DNA of 33,119 nt from Alphaproteobacteria bacterium. Its GTDB lineage: Bacteria > Pseudomonadota > Alphaproteobacteria > Sphingomonadales > Sphingomonadaceae. A program made the position numbers and the translations under genes. This document shows, piece by piece, positions 1 through 7,101 of this stretch (position 1 is the first letter of the stretch; the number at the start of each line of letters is the position of its first letter). The stretch is from NCBI GenBank assembly GCA_030426245.1, contig JAUHYZ010000025.1, positions 1 to 33,119 on the forward strand. Direction: 5' to 3'. Under the pieces are notes generated by a model. That model saw only the letters and a program-made list of their open reading frames with translations. It ran no database searches and had not been told where the DNA came from.

Positions 1-18
1 CAACTGAGCTAAGGGCCC
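1..18 (-). tRNA. tRNA gene, 5' end only (cut by the window edge)
   Basis: Read on the minus strand, positions 18 to 1 give a 7-base acceptor strand (GGGCCCT), then TA, then the D-stem GCTC and the start of the D-loop AGTTG. That is the standard layout of a tRNA 5' half. The anticodon lies outside the window, so the amino acid cannot be read; the 5' part resembles some Lys tRNAs, but that is a guess. It lies 43 bp downstream of folK on the same strand. Confidence 0.6.
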
Positions 19-61
19 CACCATCCAGTTCGCACCGTCGGAAGAACCCCGGTACGGGCGC

Positions 62-559
62 TCACCTAGAAAGGGGGCGCGGAGCGGTCAAGCGCGCATT
101 GATCTGACGGAGCGTCAGACCCGTCACCGGATCGCGCCAATCCGGCGCAATCGCTACCGCCGGCGTGAGAACGAAGGGGCGTTTGCGGAACAGCGGATGC
201 GGGATGACAAGGCCCGGCGCCGCGAAGGCACCGCCTTCCCACAGCACGATATCCAGATCGATAACGCGCGAACTCCAGCGCTGCCCGCCTCCGCGCCGGC
301 CGAATTCACCTTCGATTCGCTTGAGCAGCTTCAGCAAAGCTTCGGGCGCCAATTGGGTTTCCACAATAGCCGCACTGTTCGCATAGCGGCGCATGGAAGG
401 GCCGACCGGCTCGGTAAATACGATCGGACCAACCCGCCGGATGTCGATCCCTTCTTTCACCAGAGCGATCAGCGCGGCTTCGACGACATCGCGCGGACGC
501 CCATATTCGTGGTGGCGGCGGTTGGATCCCAGGGCGATCACATAACGCTGTTTGCCCAT
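62..559 (-). CDS. folK: 2-amino-4-hydroxy-6-hydroxymethyldihydropteridine diphosphokinase (HPPK)
   Basis: HPPK transfers pyrophosphate from ATP to 6-hydroxymethyl-7,8-dihydropterin, the step before dihydropteroate synthase in folate synthesis, in the cytoplasm. The 165-residue protein begins VIALGSNRR, the usual HPPK N-terminus. It carries the signature RWSSRVIDLDIVLW at about residues 94-107, with the Mg-binding DLD, and the later PHPLFRKRPFVLTP motif at about 121-134. Length is normal for a monofunctional HPPK. The ATG is 4 bp downstream of the amidase stop, so the two genes are probably co-transcribed, and the ribosome-binding sequence (AGGATA) lies inside the end of the upstream gene. A tRNA gene follows downstream. 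No other folate gene is in the window. Confidence 0.95.
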   Translation of the reverse strand: MGKQRYVIALGSNRRHHEYGRPRDVVEAALIALVKEGIDIRRVGPIVFTEPVGPSMRRYANSAAIVETQLAPEALLKLLKRIEGEFGRRGGGQRWSSRVIDLDIVLWEGGAFAAPGLVIPHPLFRKRPFVLTPAVAIAPDWRDPVTGLTLRQINARLTAPRPLSR

Positions 560-563
560 GCGC

Positions 564-1415
564 CTAGATATCCTGGCATAGGCGGCGATAGAGTTCCGGC
601 CTGCGATCGCGGAAGAAGCCCATGCCCGCCCGGTGCCTTGCCGCGCGGGAAAGATCCAGTTGTGCAGTCAGAACTCCGGTTTCCTCAGAACCGAATTCGG
701 CCAGAAAGTCGCCCCATTCATCGCAGATGAAACTGTGGCCATAGAAGCGCTGCCCGTCTTCACTGCCGATCCGGTTGGCGGCGATCACAGGCATACAGTT
801 CGACACGGAATGTCCGATCATCGCGCGGCGCCACATTCGGCTGGTATCCAGATCGGCATCGTATGGCTCGCTGCCGATCGCTGTGGGATAGAGCAGCAGT
901 TCTGCGCCCATGAGCGCCATCGCTCTTGCACATTCGGGATACCATTGGTCCCAGCAGATGCCCACGCCGATACGCGTACCTGCAATATCCCAGACCTTGA
1001 AGCCGTCATTGCCCGGGCGGAAATAGTACTTCTCTTCATAGCCCGGCCCGTCGGGAATATGGCTCTTGCGATAAGTGCCGAGAATCTCGCCGCGATCGTC
1101 GATCATTGCCAGCGTGTTGTAATAATGCTGGCCGTCCCGTTCGAAGAAGCTGGTGGGAATCGCGACTTTCAGCTTCGCCGCCAGATCGCGCATCGCAATA
1201 ACCGAGGGATGCTCTGCGGTCGGTCGCGCGAGCGCAAACAGCGCTTCATCCTCCACCTTGCAGAAATAGGGGCCCGAAAACAGCTCCGGCGGGAGGACGA
1301 TTTGCGCACCGGTAGCCGCCGCTTCTTCCACCAGAGCGGAAGTCGCGGCGATATTTTCCCCTTCATCGGGAGAAGAGAGAGCGAGCTGCAGGGCAGCGAC
1401 GTTAATTCTTGCCAT
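564..1415 (-). CDS. aguB: N-carbamoylputrescine amidase (nitrilase superfamily)
   Basis: Hydrolyses N-carbamoylputrescine to putrescine, CO2 and ammonia, the last step of the agmatine route to polyamines; cytoplasmic. The 283-residue protein shows the nitrilase-superfamily triad in order: Glu in LPPELFSGPYFC (about residue 44), Lys in YRKSHIPDGPGYEEKYYF (about 118), and Cys in GVGICWDQWYPE (about 154). The long KSHIPDGPGYEEKYYF segment and the tail GMGFFRDRRPELYRRL are typical of plant-type AguB. Agmatine deiminase (AguA), the usual partner, is not in this window. The gene sits 35 bp downstream of the exported methyltransferase gene and 4 bp upstream of folK, so transcription together is likely. 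An activity on another carbamoyl amine cannot be excluded. Confidence 0.9.
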   Translation of the reverse strand: MARINVAALQLALSSPDEGENIAATSALVEEAAATGAQIVLPPELFSGPYFCKVEDEALFALARPTAEHPSVIAMRDLAAKLKVAIPTSFFERDGQHYYNTLAMIDDRGEILGTYRKSHIPDGPGYEEKYYFRPGNDGFKVWDIAGTRIGVGICWDQWYPECARAMALMGAELLLYPTAIGSEPYDADLDTSRMWRRAMIGHSVSNCMPVIAANRIGSEDGQRFYGHSFICDEWGDFLAEFGSEETGVLTAQLDLSRAARHRAGMGFFRDRRPELYRRLCQDI

Positions 1416-1450
1416 ATGCGGGAATTATTCCGCTGCCCTGCACATGTCCA

Positions 1451-2308
1451 TCAGGGGAGCTTGCGGAACAGCAAAGTCATCCTGTCACTCTCACCAATCG
1501 CATCGAGTTCGGCCTGGCGGGCCGGGTCTTCCTGGGAACCGCTATAGCTTGGCGGGAGCGTCCACACGCCATTTTCCCAATTGGCCGGATCCTTGGGATT
1601 ACCGTTTATTTCGCTGCGTGCGACCAGTTCGAAACCATAGGCCTGAAACAGTCCGATGATGTCCTGTTCCCGCTGGTACCCCTTGCTGCCGTCCGTGTAG
1701 CTTGCAGGCGCATCCGCCTTGGCGCGGTGCTGGACGACGCCGACGAGGCCGTCATCCTTAAGCAGTTTGCGCGCCGAGAGCAGCGTATCGTGCAGCCAGC
1801 CGAAGCGGCGGATATTGTGCATTTCGCGGAAGATCAGGAAACGGTCCGCCGTGCCAGCCATTTCATCGGATATATCGTCCGTATTGGCGCCAATTACCGT
1901 GGCTCCGCCACCTGGAACCCATTCGCTGGCCAGGCCCGGCAATTTCTCGCCTGCGTCGCGATACATGTCCCAATAGCCGGTCATTCTGGGATCGAGATCG
2001 GGATTGAGCCCGATATAGGTGCCCTCTTCTCCCAGATAGGGAATGAGAACGCGCGAATACCATCCGCCTGCGGGCATATAGTCGACCACGGTCATTCCGG
2101 GCTTCACGCCGAAGAAAGTAAGCGTCTCGGCAGGATGACGGTATTGGTCGCGCGCGCTGTCTTCCTTCCGGTTTTCGGAGGAGAGCGCAGCCGTTAGCGC
2201 GGGATCGACTGCAGGGGCAGATTCATGGTGCTCCGCCATGGCCGGCGCCGGGGCAGAGGCTGAAATGGCAAGCGCCGCGAGTGCAGCCAAGCTTGTATGT
2301 ATGCGCAT
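1451..2308 (-). CDS. Exported predicted class I methyltransferase (COG4798-like)
   Basis: The 285-residue protein starts with a signal peptide (MRIHTSLAALAALAISASA..., probable cleavage after AMA at about residue 25). A Rossmann-like methyltransferase domain follows. GVKPGMTVVDYMPAGGWYSR at about 67-86 is motif I, with the usual PGGG changed to PAGG, and YIGLNPDLD contributes the acidic loop. Towards the C-terminus, RKLLKDDGLVGVVQHRA resembles the post-motif III strand. From memory this is the family of predicted exported methyltransferases grouped as COG4798; neither substrate nor activity is known. An SAM-binding fold behind a signal peptide is odd because SAM is a cytoplasmic metabolite. 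It is the first gene of the minus-strand run leading to aguB and folK, and it is divergent from msrA across 131 bp. Confidence 0.7.
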   Translation of the reverse strand: MRIHTSLAALAALAISASAPAPAMAEHHESAPAVDPALTAALSSENRKEDSARDQYRHPAETLTFFGVKPGMTVVDYMPAGGWYSRVLIPYLGEEGTYIGLNPDLDPRMTGYWDMYRDAGEKLPGLASEWVPGGGATVIGANTDDISDEMAGTADRFLIFREMHNIRRFGWLHDTLLSARKLLKDDGLVGVVQHRAKADAPASYTDGSKGYQREQDIIGLFQAYGFELVARSEINGNPKDPANWENGVWTLPPSYSGSQEDPARQAELDAIGESDRMTLLFRKLP

Positions 2309-2411
2309 TCAATTTCTCCCATTGCGGCTTTGGCGCCGCCTGTGTTCCCATTCCCCGGCAGTACAATCTATGGCCTTGCATACCGATGACAAGTGCAAGT
2401 GTTCTTCCTAT

Positions 2412-2423
2412 CTTGGCGCCAAG
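2412..2423. promoter_or_regulatory. 12-bp perfect palindrome overlapping the msrA ribosome-binding site
   Basis: CTTGGCGCCAAG is a perfect inverted repeat. Its right arm runs into the msrA Shine-Dalgarno stretch AAGGAAAGGA (2421-2430), which is 9 bases from the ATG at 2440. A related core (TTTGGCGCCG) occurs at about 2330-2339 in the same divergent spacer. A DNA-binding site or an RNA hairpin masking the RBS are both possible; neither is proven. Confidence 0.35.
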
Positions 2424-2439
2424 GAAAGGAATTGACGAA

Positions 2440-2979
2440 ATGAGCGGTACGGAAACAGCGATCGTGGCGGGTGGATGCTTCTGGTGTACCGAAGCTGTGT
2501 TCCGGGACGTGATCGGCGTCAGCGAGGTCGAAAGCGGCTATATCGGCGGCACAGTACCCGATCCCACATACAGGCAGGTCTGTTCCGGGAATACCGGACA
2601 CGCCGAAGCCATCCGGATAACTTACGATCCCGATGCGATTTCCTATGCCGAGATTCTGGACGTTTTTCTGGGCACGCACGATCCGACGCAGCTCAATCGC
2701 CAGGGGAACGACGTCGGCACCCAATACCGTTCGGCCATTTTCCCGCTGGACGAAGCCCAGCGCGCGGAAGCGAAAGCCGCCATCGCGCGGGCCAATGAAG
2801 ATCACGGCGGCAAAGTGGTGACGACGATCGAAGGGCCCGCCAAGTGGTATCCGGCAGAGGACTACCATCAGGAATATTGGGAAGGCGAAGGCCAGCGCAA
2901 TCCCTATTGCCTGGCGGTGATCCCGCCCAAGCTCATGAAACTGCGCAAGAGTTTTGCCGCAAAAGCCAGGGCGGACTGA
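2440..2979 (+). CDS. msrA: Peptide-methionine (S)-S-oxide reductase
   Basis: Reduces the S epimer of methionine sulfoxide in proteins and free methionine, with thioredoxin as electron donor. The signature GGCFWCTEAVF puts the catalytic Cys at residue 13. YIGGTVPDPTYRQVCSGNTGHAEAI, DPTQLNRQGNDVGTQYRS and AEDYHQEYW are all standard MsrA blocks, and a late Cys in NPYCLAVIPPK is the likely resolving residue. The open frame extends upstream to 2281, but ATG 2440 is chosen because AAGGAAAGGA precedes it by 9 bases and family homology starts there, giving 179 residues. No signal peptide, so cytoplasmic. The gene ends directly against the converging rsmB-type gene with no base between. msrB, for the R epimer, is encoded separately at 17640-18038. 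Confidence 0.95.
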   Translation: MSGTETAIVAGGCFWCTEAVFRDVIGVSEVESGYIGGTVPDPTYRQVCSGNTGHAEAIRITYDPDAISYAEILDVFLGTHDPTQLNRQGNDVGTQYRSAIFPLDEAQRAEAKAAIARANEDHGGKVVTTIEGPAKWYPAEDYHQEYWEGEGQRNPYCLAVIPPKLMKLRKSFAAKARAD

Positions 2980-4218
2980 TCAGCCTGCGGCTTCGAAACA
3001 GGCGATAAAGAACCCGTCCAGACCCGCTTCATCAGGCAGCATTCCGGGATCGGTCCGCAGCCAGCCCTCCGGCGATACATCGAGACCGGCAGGCAGCATC
3101 GAAGGCTGTACAGCTATCGCTGAGAGAGGCACATTCGCCGCTTGCGCTTCGCCTTCCTGCTCCTCAAGCGAACAGACGGCGTAAACGAGCCGTCCGCCCG
3201 GCTTCAGCCAGCCCACAGCCCGGCCAAGCAGTGCCGATTGCAGCTGCACCAACTCTTCGATCTGACGCGGCCCGATCCGATGGAGCACGTCCGGGTGGCG
3301 GCGGCAGGTTCCCGTCGCCGTGCATGGCGCATCGAGCAGTATCGCATCGACCGGCTCCGCCGGTTCCCATTCGAGCAGGTCGGCAATCAGCATCTCTACC
3401 GTCAGCCCAGTCCGCTTGAGGTTCTGCGTCAGGCGTTCCATCCGCCTGGCGCTGGCGTCGATCGCCGTGACGTCCCAGCCCGCCGCTGTCAGCTGCAGCG
3501 TCTTTCCGCCCGGTGCAGCGCAGAGATCCAGCACCTTCCTGCCTTGCCCCGATCCCAGCATGCGTGCTGGAAGGCTTGCGGCCAGATCCTGCACCCACCA
3601 GGCCCCATCGTTATATCCGGGCAGTCTTTCGACCGAGACGCCGCGCTGCAGGCGAATATGTCCCGGCAACAATGATTTCCCGCCGAGTTCGTTCAGCCAG
3701 TCTTGCGTCTCGCCGGGATCGCGCAGGGTCAGGTCCAAAGGCGGCGGCTCTGCCAGGGCGGCAGCGATCGCCGCAGCTCTTTCGCCCCAGCGGGCGGCCA
3801 CATTCTCCGGCAGGGTGGGCGCCGGCGGCAAGCTGGCCGGTTTGCGCACAAGTGCGGAAAACACGCCATGAGCCAGGCGGCGCGGGCCGCCCGCCAGCAG
3901 AGGCAGCCCGGTTGCCACTACGGCATGGGGAGGCGTCTCCAGCCGCAGCCATTGCGCCAGCATCAGCCGGAGCACAGCGCGCGCCTTCGCATCATCGGGC
4001 AAGCGCTTCCTGGTAGCGGAATCGATCAGAGCGTCGAAATCGACCAGCCAGCGCAAGACTTCGGACGCGATCGCACGCGCCAAAGCGCGATCGGCCTCCT
4101 CCCTGATTCCCTGAGTCGCGCCATGCGCCGCCTGATCAAGCGTCTCGCCCCGGCGCAATACGGCATCGGTCAAACGTAGAGCCGCACGGCGGGCAGGCAA
4201 TCCAGGAATATCGGCCAT
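2980..4218 (-). CDS. rsmB: RsmB-type 16S rRNA (cytosine-C5) methyltransferase
   Basis: Predicted to make m5C in 16S rRNA (C967 in E. coli numbering) using SAM. The N-terminal 150 or so residues form a NusB-like helical domain (ARRAALRLTDAVLRRGETLDQA...). The catalytic domain has DLCAAPGGKTLQL (SAM motif I), LLDAPCTATGTCRRHPD (motif IV with the release Cys) and VCSLEEQEGE (motif VI with the catalytic Cys). The frame is open to 4293, but family homology starts at ATG 4218 (MADIPGLPARRAALRL), giving 412 residues; no clear Shine-Dalgarno sequence is visible for either start, so the start is uncertain. It converges on msrA with zero spacing and diverges from the SDHAF4-like gene. Assignment to RsmB rather than a close paralogue relies on the NusB-like domain. 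Confidence 0.85.
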   Translation of the reverse strand: MADIPGLPARRAALRLTDAVLRRGETLDQAAHGATQGIREEADRALARAIASEVLRWLVDFDALIDSATRKRLPDDAKARAVLRLMLAQWLRLETPPHAVVATGLPLLAGGPRRLAHGVFSALVRKPASLPPAPTLPENVAARWGERAAAIAAALAEPPPLDLTLRDPGETQDWLNELGGKSLLPGHIRLQRGVSVERLPGYNDGAWWVQDLAASLPARMLGSGQGRKVLDLCAAPGGKTLQLTAAGWDVTAIDASARRMERLTQNLKRTGLTVEMLIADLLEWEPAEPVDAILLDAPCTATGTCRRHPDVLHRIGPRQIEELVQLQSALLGRAVGWLKPGGRLVYAVCSLEEQEGEAQAANVPLSAIAVQPSMLPAGLDVSPEGWLRTDPGMLPDEAGLDGFFIACFEAAG

Positions 4219-4274
4219 CGCGGCGCGCTGTAGGAGCATTTGCATTGCTGCGCCAGCAGCGCCATCTAAGCGGC

Positions 4275-4445
4275 ATGACCAAACGCGCGACAAAACGCCC
4301 CGGAACCTTTGTTAAGCCAGCGCATTGGGACGATGCGCCGCCTCCGAGACCGCAAGTGCCTGAGGAGAATAACAAAGACCCCGATGGCCTTAACCCTACT
4401 CGTTATGGGGATTGGGTGAAAAACGGGATAGCGGTGGATTTTTAG
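4275..4445 (+). CDS. DUF1674 / SDHAF4-like succinate dehydrogenase assembly protein
   Basis: This 56-residue protein has the hallmark C-terminus NPTRYGDWVKNGIAVDF, preceded by a charged, proline-rich stretch (HWDDAPPPRPQVPEENNKDPDG). This is the DUF1674 family, related to mitochondrial SDHAF4/Sdh8, which binds flavinylated SdhA before complex II is assembled. A role for bacterial members is inferred from the eukaryotic homologue. The ATG at 4275 begins MTKRATKRPGTF and is preferred over the upstream frame start at 4245, which would extend over the divergent rsmB promoter. No strong Shine-Dalgarno sequence is visible. No sdh gene is in this window. Confidence 0.8.
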   Translation: MTKRATKRPGTFVKPAHWDDAPPPRPQVPEENNKDPDGLNPTRYGDWVKNGIAVDF

Positions 4446-4490
4446 GACACTGGAGCGGAATTTCCGTACCGCCGAAAAAATGAGCGAGAC

Positions 4491-4859
4491 ATGAAAAAAA
4501 CAATCCTTGCCCTTAGTTTGGTCGCAATCGCCCTTCCCGCAGCACCAGCCCTTGCCGATCCTCCGCCCTGGGCCCCCGCCCATGGCAAGCGCGCGAAAGA
4601 CGTATACGATTCGCGCGGCTATTACATCGAACCCCGCCGGATCGGCCGTGACGACCATGTCTGGCGCGGCGACGATGGGAAATATTACTGCCGCCGCGAC
4701 AATGGCACGACCGGACTCGTGATCGGTGCAGCCGTGGGTGCGCTCGCCGGTCATGAACTGGCCGGGCGCGGCGACAAGACGCTGGGCACGATCCTGGGGG
4801 CGGTTGGCGGCGGGCTGCTAGGCCGCGCGATTGACCGCGGCGATCTGAAGTGCCGCTGA
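4491..4859 (+). CDS. Exported glycine-zipper 2TM-domain protein
   Basis: A 122-residue protein with a signal peptide (MKKTILALSLVAIALPAAPALA, cleavage likely after ALA at 22). A charged, aromatic middle region follows (YDSRGYYIEPRRIGRDDHVWRGDDGKYYCRRDNG). The C-terminus has a glycine zipper in two helices: GLVIGAAVGALAGHELAG and GTILGAVGGGLLGRAID. Glycine-zipper 2TM proteins are small periplasmic or outer-membrane-associated proteins, often envelope-stress linked; no specific function can be given. Two Cys (in YYCRR and LKCR) could pair. It lies 45 bp downstream of the SDHAF4-like gene on the same strand and converges with the unknown gene ending at 4877. Confidence 0.75.
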   Translation: MKKTILALSLVAIALPAAPALADPPPWAPAHGKRAKDVYDSRGYYIEPRRIGRDDHVWRGDDGKYYCRRDNGTTGLVIGAAVGALAGHELAGRGDKTLGTILGAVGGGLLGRAIDRGDLKCR

Positions 4860-4876
4860 GGCGCCAGCGATAGTTG

Positions 4877-5533
4877 CTAAGCTCCGTCAGGCAACATTTC
4901 GATCCTGTCGAGCGCAGCGTCATAGCGCACATCCACGCCCTTCGATCGTAACTGATCGAAGCTGACGAAGCCGTTCGATGAACTGGGTACCAGCCGCTTC
5001 GGCAGCAATGCGGCCAGCTGCGCCGCGTCGACATAGATCGTGGCGTTCTCGTCAATCCGAACGCTGATGCGCGCGCCAGGCGATCCGGCAACTTGAATCG
5101 CCTTCTCCGTTACGATGGCATTGGACGATGTCGCCCCCCCGGCGAGGTCATAGCTGACATCGGATAGGGACGTGAGCGAAGAGGTACCGCCAACCTGCCT
5201 TACGCTTGCAGGGGCAGCGCTCGCCTGCGCCGGTTGTGCGCTTTGCGCAGCCTCGGCCTCGCTCCGCAGATCCAGATCGAAGCCGGGTTCGGCCAGTGGA
5301 GCAGGCTGACCGGAGTCTTGAGGAATTGCTTCTGCCGGATTCGCGGGAATCTCATCCTGCTGCGTGCCGGAGCCATCCACAGCCGGAGCAAGCGCGATAC
5401 GGACGAAGTGGCCGCTGGGGGAAAAAGGCAGCGCAAAGATGCCGCTGACACCGAAATAGGCGACTGCCGAACCGAACCCGCAAATTGCAGCGGCCAGCGT
5501 CGCAAGCAACGGCTTGAGCCTTGGTTTCGTCAT
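4877..5533 (-). CDS. Unknown membrane-anchored periplasmic protein
   Basis: I do not recognise this 218-residue protein. Residues 1-8 are basic, followed by one hydrophobic segment (LLATLAAAICGFGSAVAYFGVSG region, about 8-33) that acts as an anchor or uncleaved signal. A long low-complexity Ala/Pro/Gln/Glu linker follows. The compact C-terminal part of about 70 residues (ARISVRIDENATIYVDAAQL, then LLPKRLVPSSSNGFVSFDQL and GVDVRYDAALDRIEMLPDG) looks beta-rich. The layout anchor-linker-small domain resembles envelope adaptor proteins. ATG 5533 is used; a GTG nine codons upstream (5560) is also open, and neither has a good ribosome-binding site. It follows the MFS gene after a 145 bp spacer in which I see nothing else. 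Confidence 0.55.
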   Translation of the reverse strand: MTKPRLKPLLATLAAAICGFGSAVAYFGVSGIFALPFSPSGHFVRIALAPAVDGSGTQQDEIPANPAEAIPQDSGQPAPLAEPGFDLDLRSEAEAAQSAQPAQASAAPASVRQVGGTSSLTSLSDVSYDLAGGATSSNAIVTEKAIQVAGSPGARISVRIDENATIYVDAAQLAALLPKRLVPSSSNGFVSFDQLRSKGVDVRYDAALDRIEMLPDGA

Positions 5534-5678
5534 TGCGGTCGTCAATTGTCCAGCCTTCACCCCAATCGGCGGACTGCCTCTTTAGCCGGTGATCGTGATA
5601 TTTTCCAGCCGAGCGCGTTAACCAATGGCGCAGCTTGCCGTCCGTGCTGCGGTTGACAGCGCCAGCGCCAGGCCGCCG

Positions 5679-7064
5679 CTAAGCCCGCCAACGCGTCATC
5701 AGCCCCGCCGCCAAGGCCCCGAGGATAGCCAGAGGGATGGCCGCAGCGAATACGGTTCCAGCCGCGCCCTGCGCCGTGGCATCGCTCAGACCTTCGCCAA
5801 ACCCCACCATATTGACGAGCACGCCTGCCAGCGCGGCCCCAACCGCTCCGCCGATCTGGCGGGATGTCAGCAATGCGGCGCTGCCGATAGCCTGATCGTC
5901 CTGGGCCAGATGGCGCAGTAGGAGCCGGTTGGTAAGGCTGGTCGACAACCCGAAACCGCATCCCATGACCGCACCTGAGACGGCGACGAGCCAGATGACG
6001 TTTGTCGGCACCGCAAAGGCCTGAGCAACGGCTCCCAGAGCGATCAGGGAGGTCCCTGAGGCGATCCACGGGCCTTCCTTGCCCGAGACGACATTGGAGA
6101 CCACAAAGGCCGCCAGCGTCCATGACAGTGCCAGCGAGGTCACGAGATAGCCGGCCTGCAGCGGCGAGAATCCATTCAATTGCTGAAAGATCGGCGGGAC
6201 ATAGATCGTGAAGGGCATGGAGGCGCCCGCCAGCGCGAAGATGGAGAGATAGCCTGCCCCGACGATGGTTCGCGGATCGCCGGCCCTGTGCGGCAGCAGG
6301 CGGACTTCGGCCCGCCCATCCACTGCAACCATCAAAACCAGGACGGCGAAGCCGCCAAAGATGAGGGCGAGGGATCCCGCCATCGAGCCGACGAGATCGG
6401 CAAGCGCAATCGCGCTGATGGCCGCCGCCACCATGGCGAGCTGCAGCCAGGGGATCGCGCGCCGATCCGCCTTGGCCTTTGCCTCTCGGAAAAGCACTGG
6501 CGCCAGGAATGCGAAGATCACTGCCTGCCCCAGAAAGATCCAGAAAACGGCGCGCCAATTGCCCGCCTGGGCGAACAGCCCGCCAACCAGCGGCCCAAGC
6601 AGCGTCGCCACGCCCCAGACTCCGGCAATGATCGCAAAGACGCGCGCCAATTGCCGTTCCGGGAAAAGCTGTACGATCGCAACCATGGCAAAGCCGCCGA
6701 ACCAGCCGCTGCCGACACCCTGCACCAGCCGTCCGACCAGAAAGGCGGAAATGTTCGGAGCCGCCGCACTGAGGCCGCAGCCGATCGCGAATACAATTCC
6801 CGCAAAGGACGATGCCGGGCCCAGGCCGAACATCTCCGATACGCGCCCTGCACTGGCACCTGCGATCACCGACCCGATCAGGAACCCGGCAACGGCCCAG
6901 CTAAACGCCGCGTAGCCGCCCAGATCAGCCGAGACGCTGGGCATGATCGTGGCAGTGACGAGCGCGTCCGCTGCGTTCATCCAAACGCCGAGCAGTACGA
7001 TCAGAAGCTTGGGCAACAGGGCGGCAGAGCCAAGCTCTCTCCAGCCCGCCAGACGCTCAGACAT
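5679..7064 (-). CDS. MFS transporter, drug-exporter type
   Basis: A 461-residue integral membrane protein with many hydrophobic segments, probably 12-14. The first helix region carries WMNAADALVTATIMPSVSADLGG, the DHA-type pattern (Asp in TM1 followed by xTIMPS) seen in EmrB/QacA-like proton-coupled exporters. GRVSEMFGLGPA is the loop-2/3 motif (weakened motif A), and WGVATLLGPLVGGLFAQAGNWRAVFWI is the TM5 antiporter motif C region with the following NWR. Substrate unknown. ATG 7064 is used; GTG 7079, five codons upstream, is also open. The gene lies 37 bp downstream of hemH on the same strand, so a role in exporting haem precursors or toxic compounds is possible, but only by position. Confidence 0.8.
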   Translation of the reverse strand: MSERLAGWRELGSAALLPKLLIVLLGVWMNAADALVTATIMPSVSADLGGYAAFSWAVAGFLIGSVIAGASAGRVSEMFGLGPASSFAGIVFAIGCGLSAAAPNISAFLVGRLVQGVGSGWFGGFAMVAIVQLFPERQLARVFAIIAGVWGVATLLGPLVGGLFAQAGNWRAVFWIFLGQAVIFAFLAPVLFREAKAKADRRAIPWLQLAMVAAAISAIALADLVGSMAGSLALIFGGFAVLVLMVAVDGRAEVRLLPHRAGDPRTIVGAGYLSIFALAGASMPFTIYVPPIFQQLNGFSPLQAGYLVTSLALSWTLAAFVVSNVVSGKEGPWIASGTSLIALGAVAQAFAVPTNVIWLVAVSGAVMGCGFGLSTSLTNRLLLRHLAQDDQAIGSAALLTSRQIGGAVGAALAGVLVNMVGFGEGLSDATAQGAAGTVFAAAIPLAILGALAAGLMTRWRA

Positions 7065-7101
7065 GGCAGAGCCGCTCACGCATCGGCAATATTACGCACG
7101 G

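Noticed and set aside
633..1547. 304-codon plus-strand frame antisense to aguB
   Set aside because: No domain or start signals; aguB on the minus strand has the full nitrilase triad.
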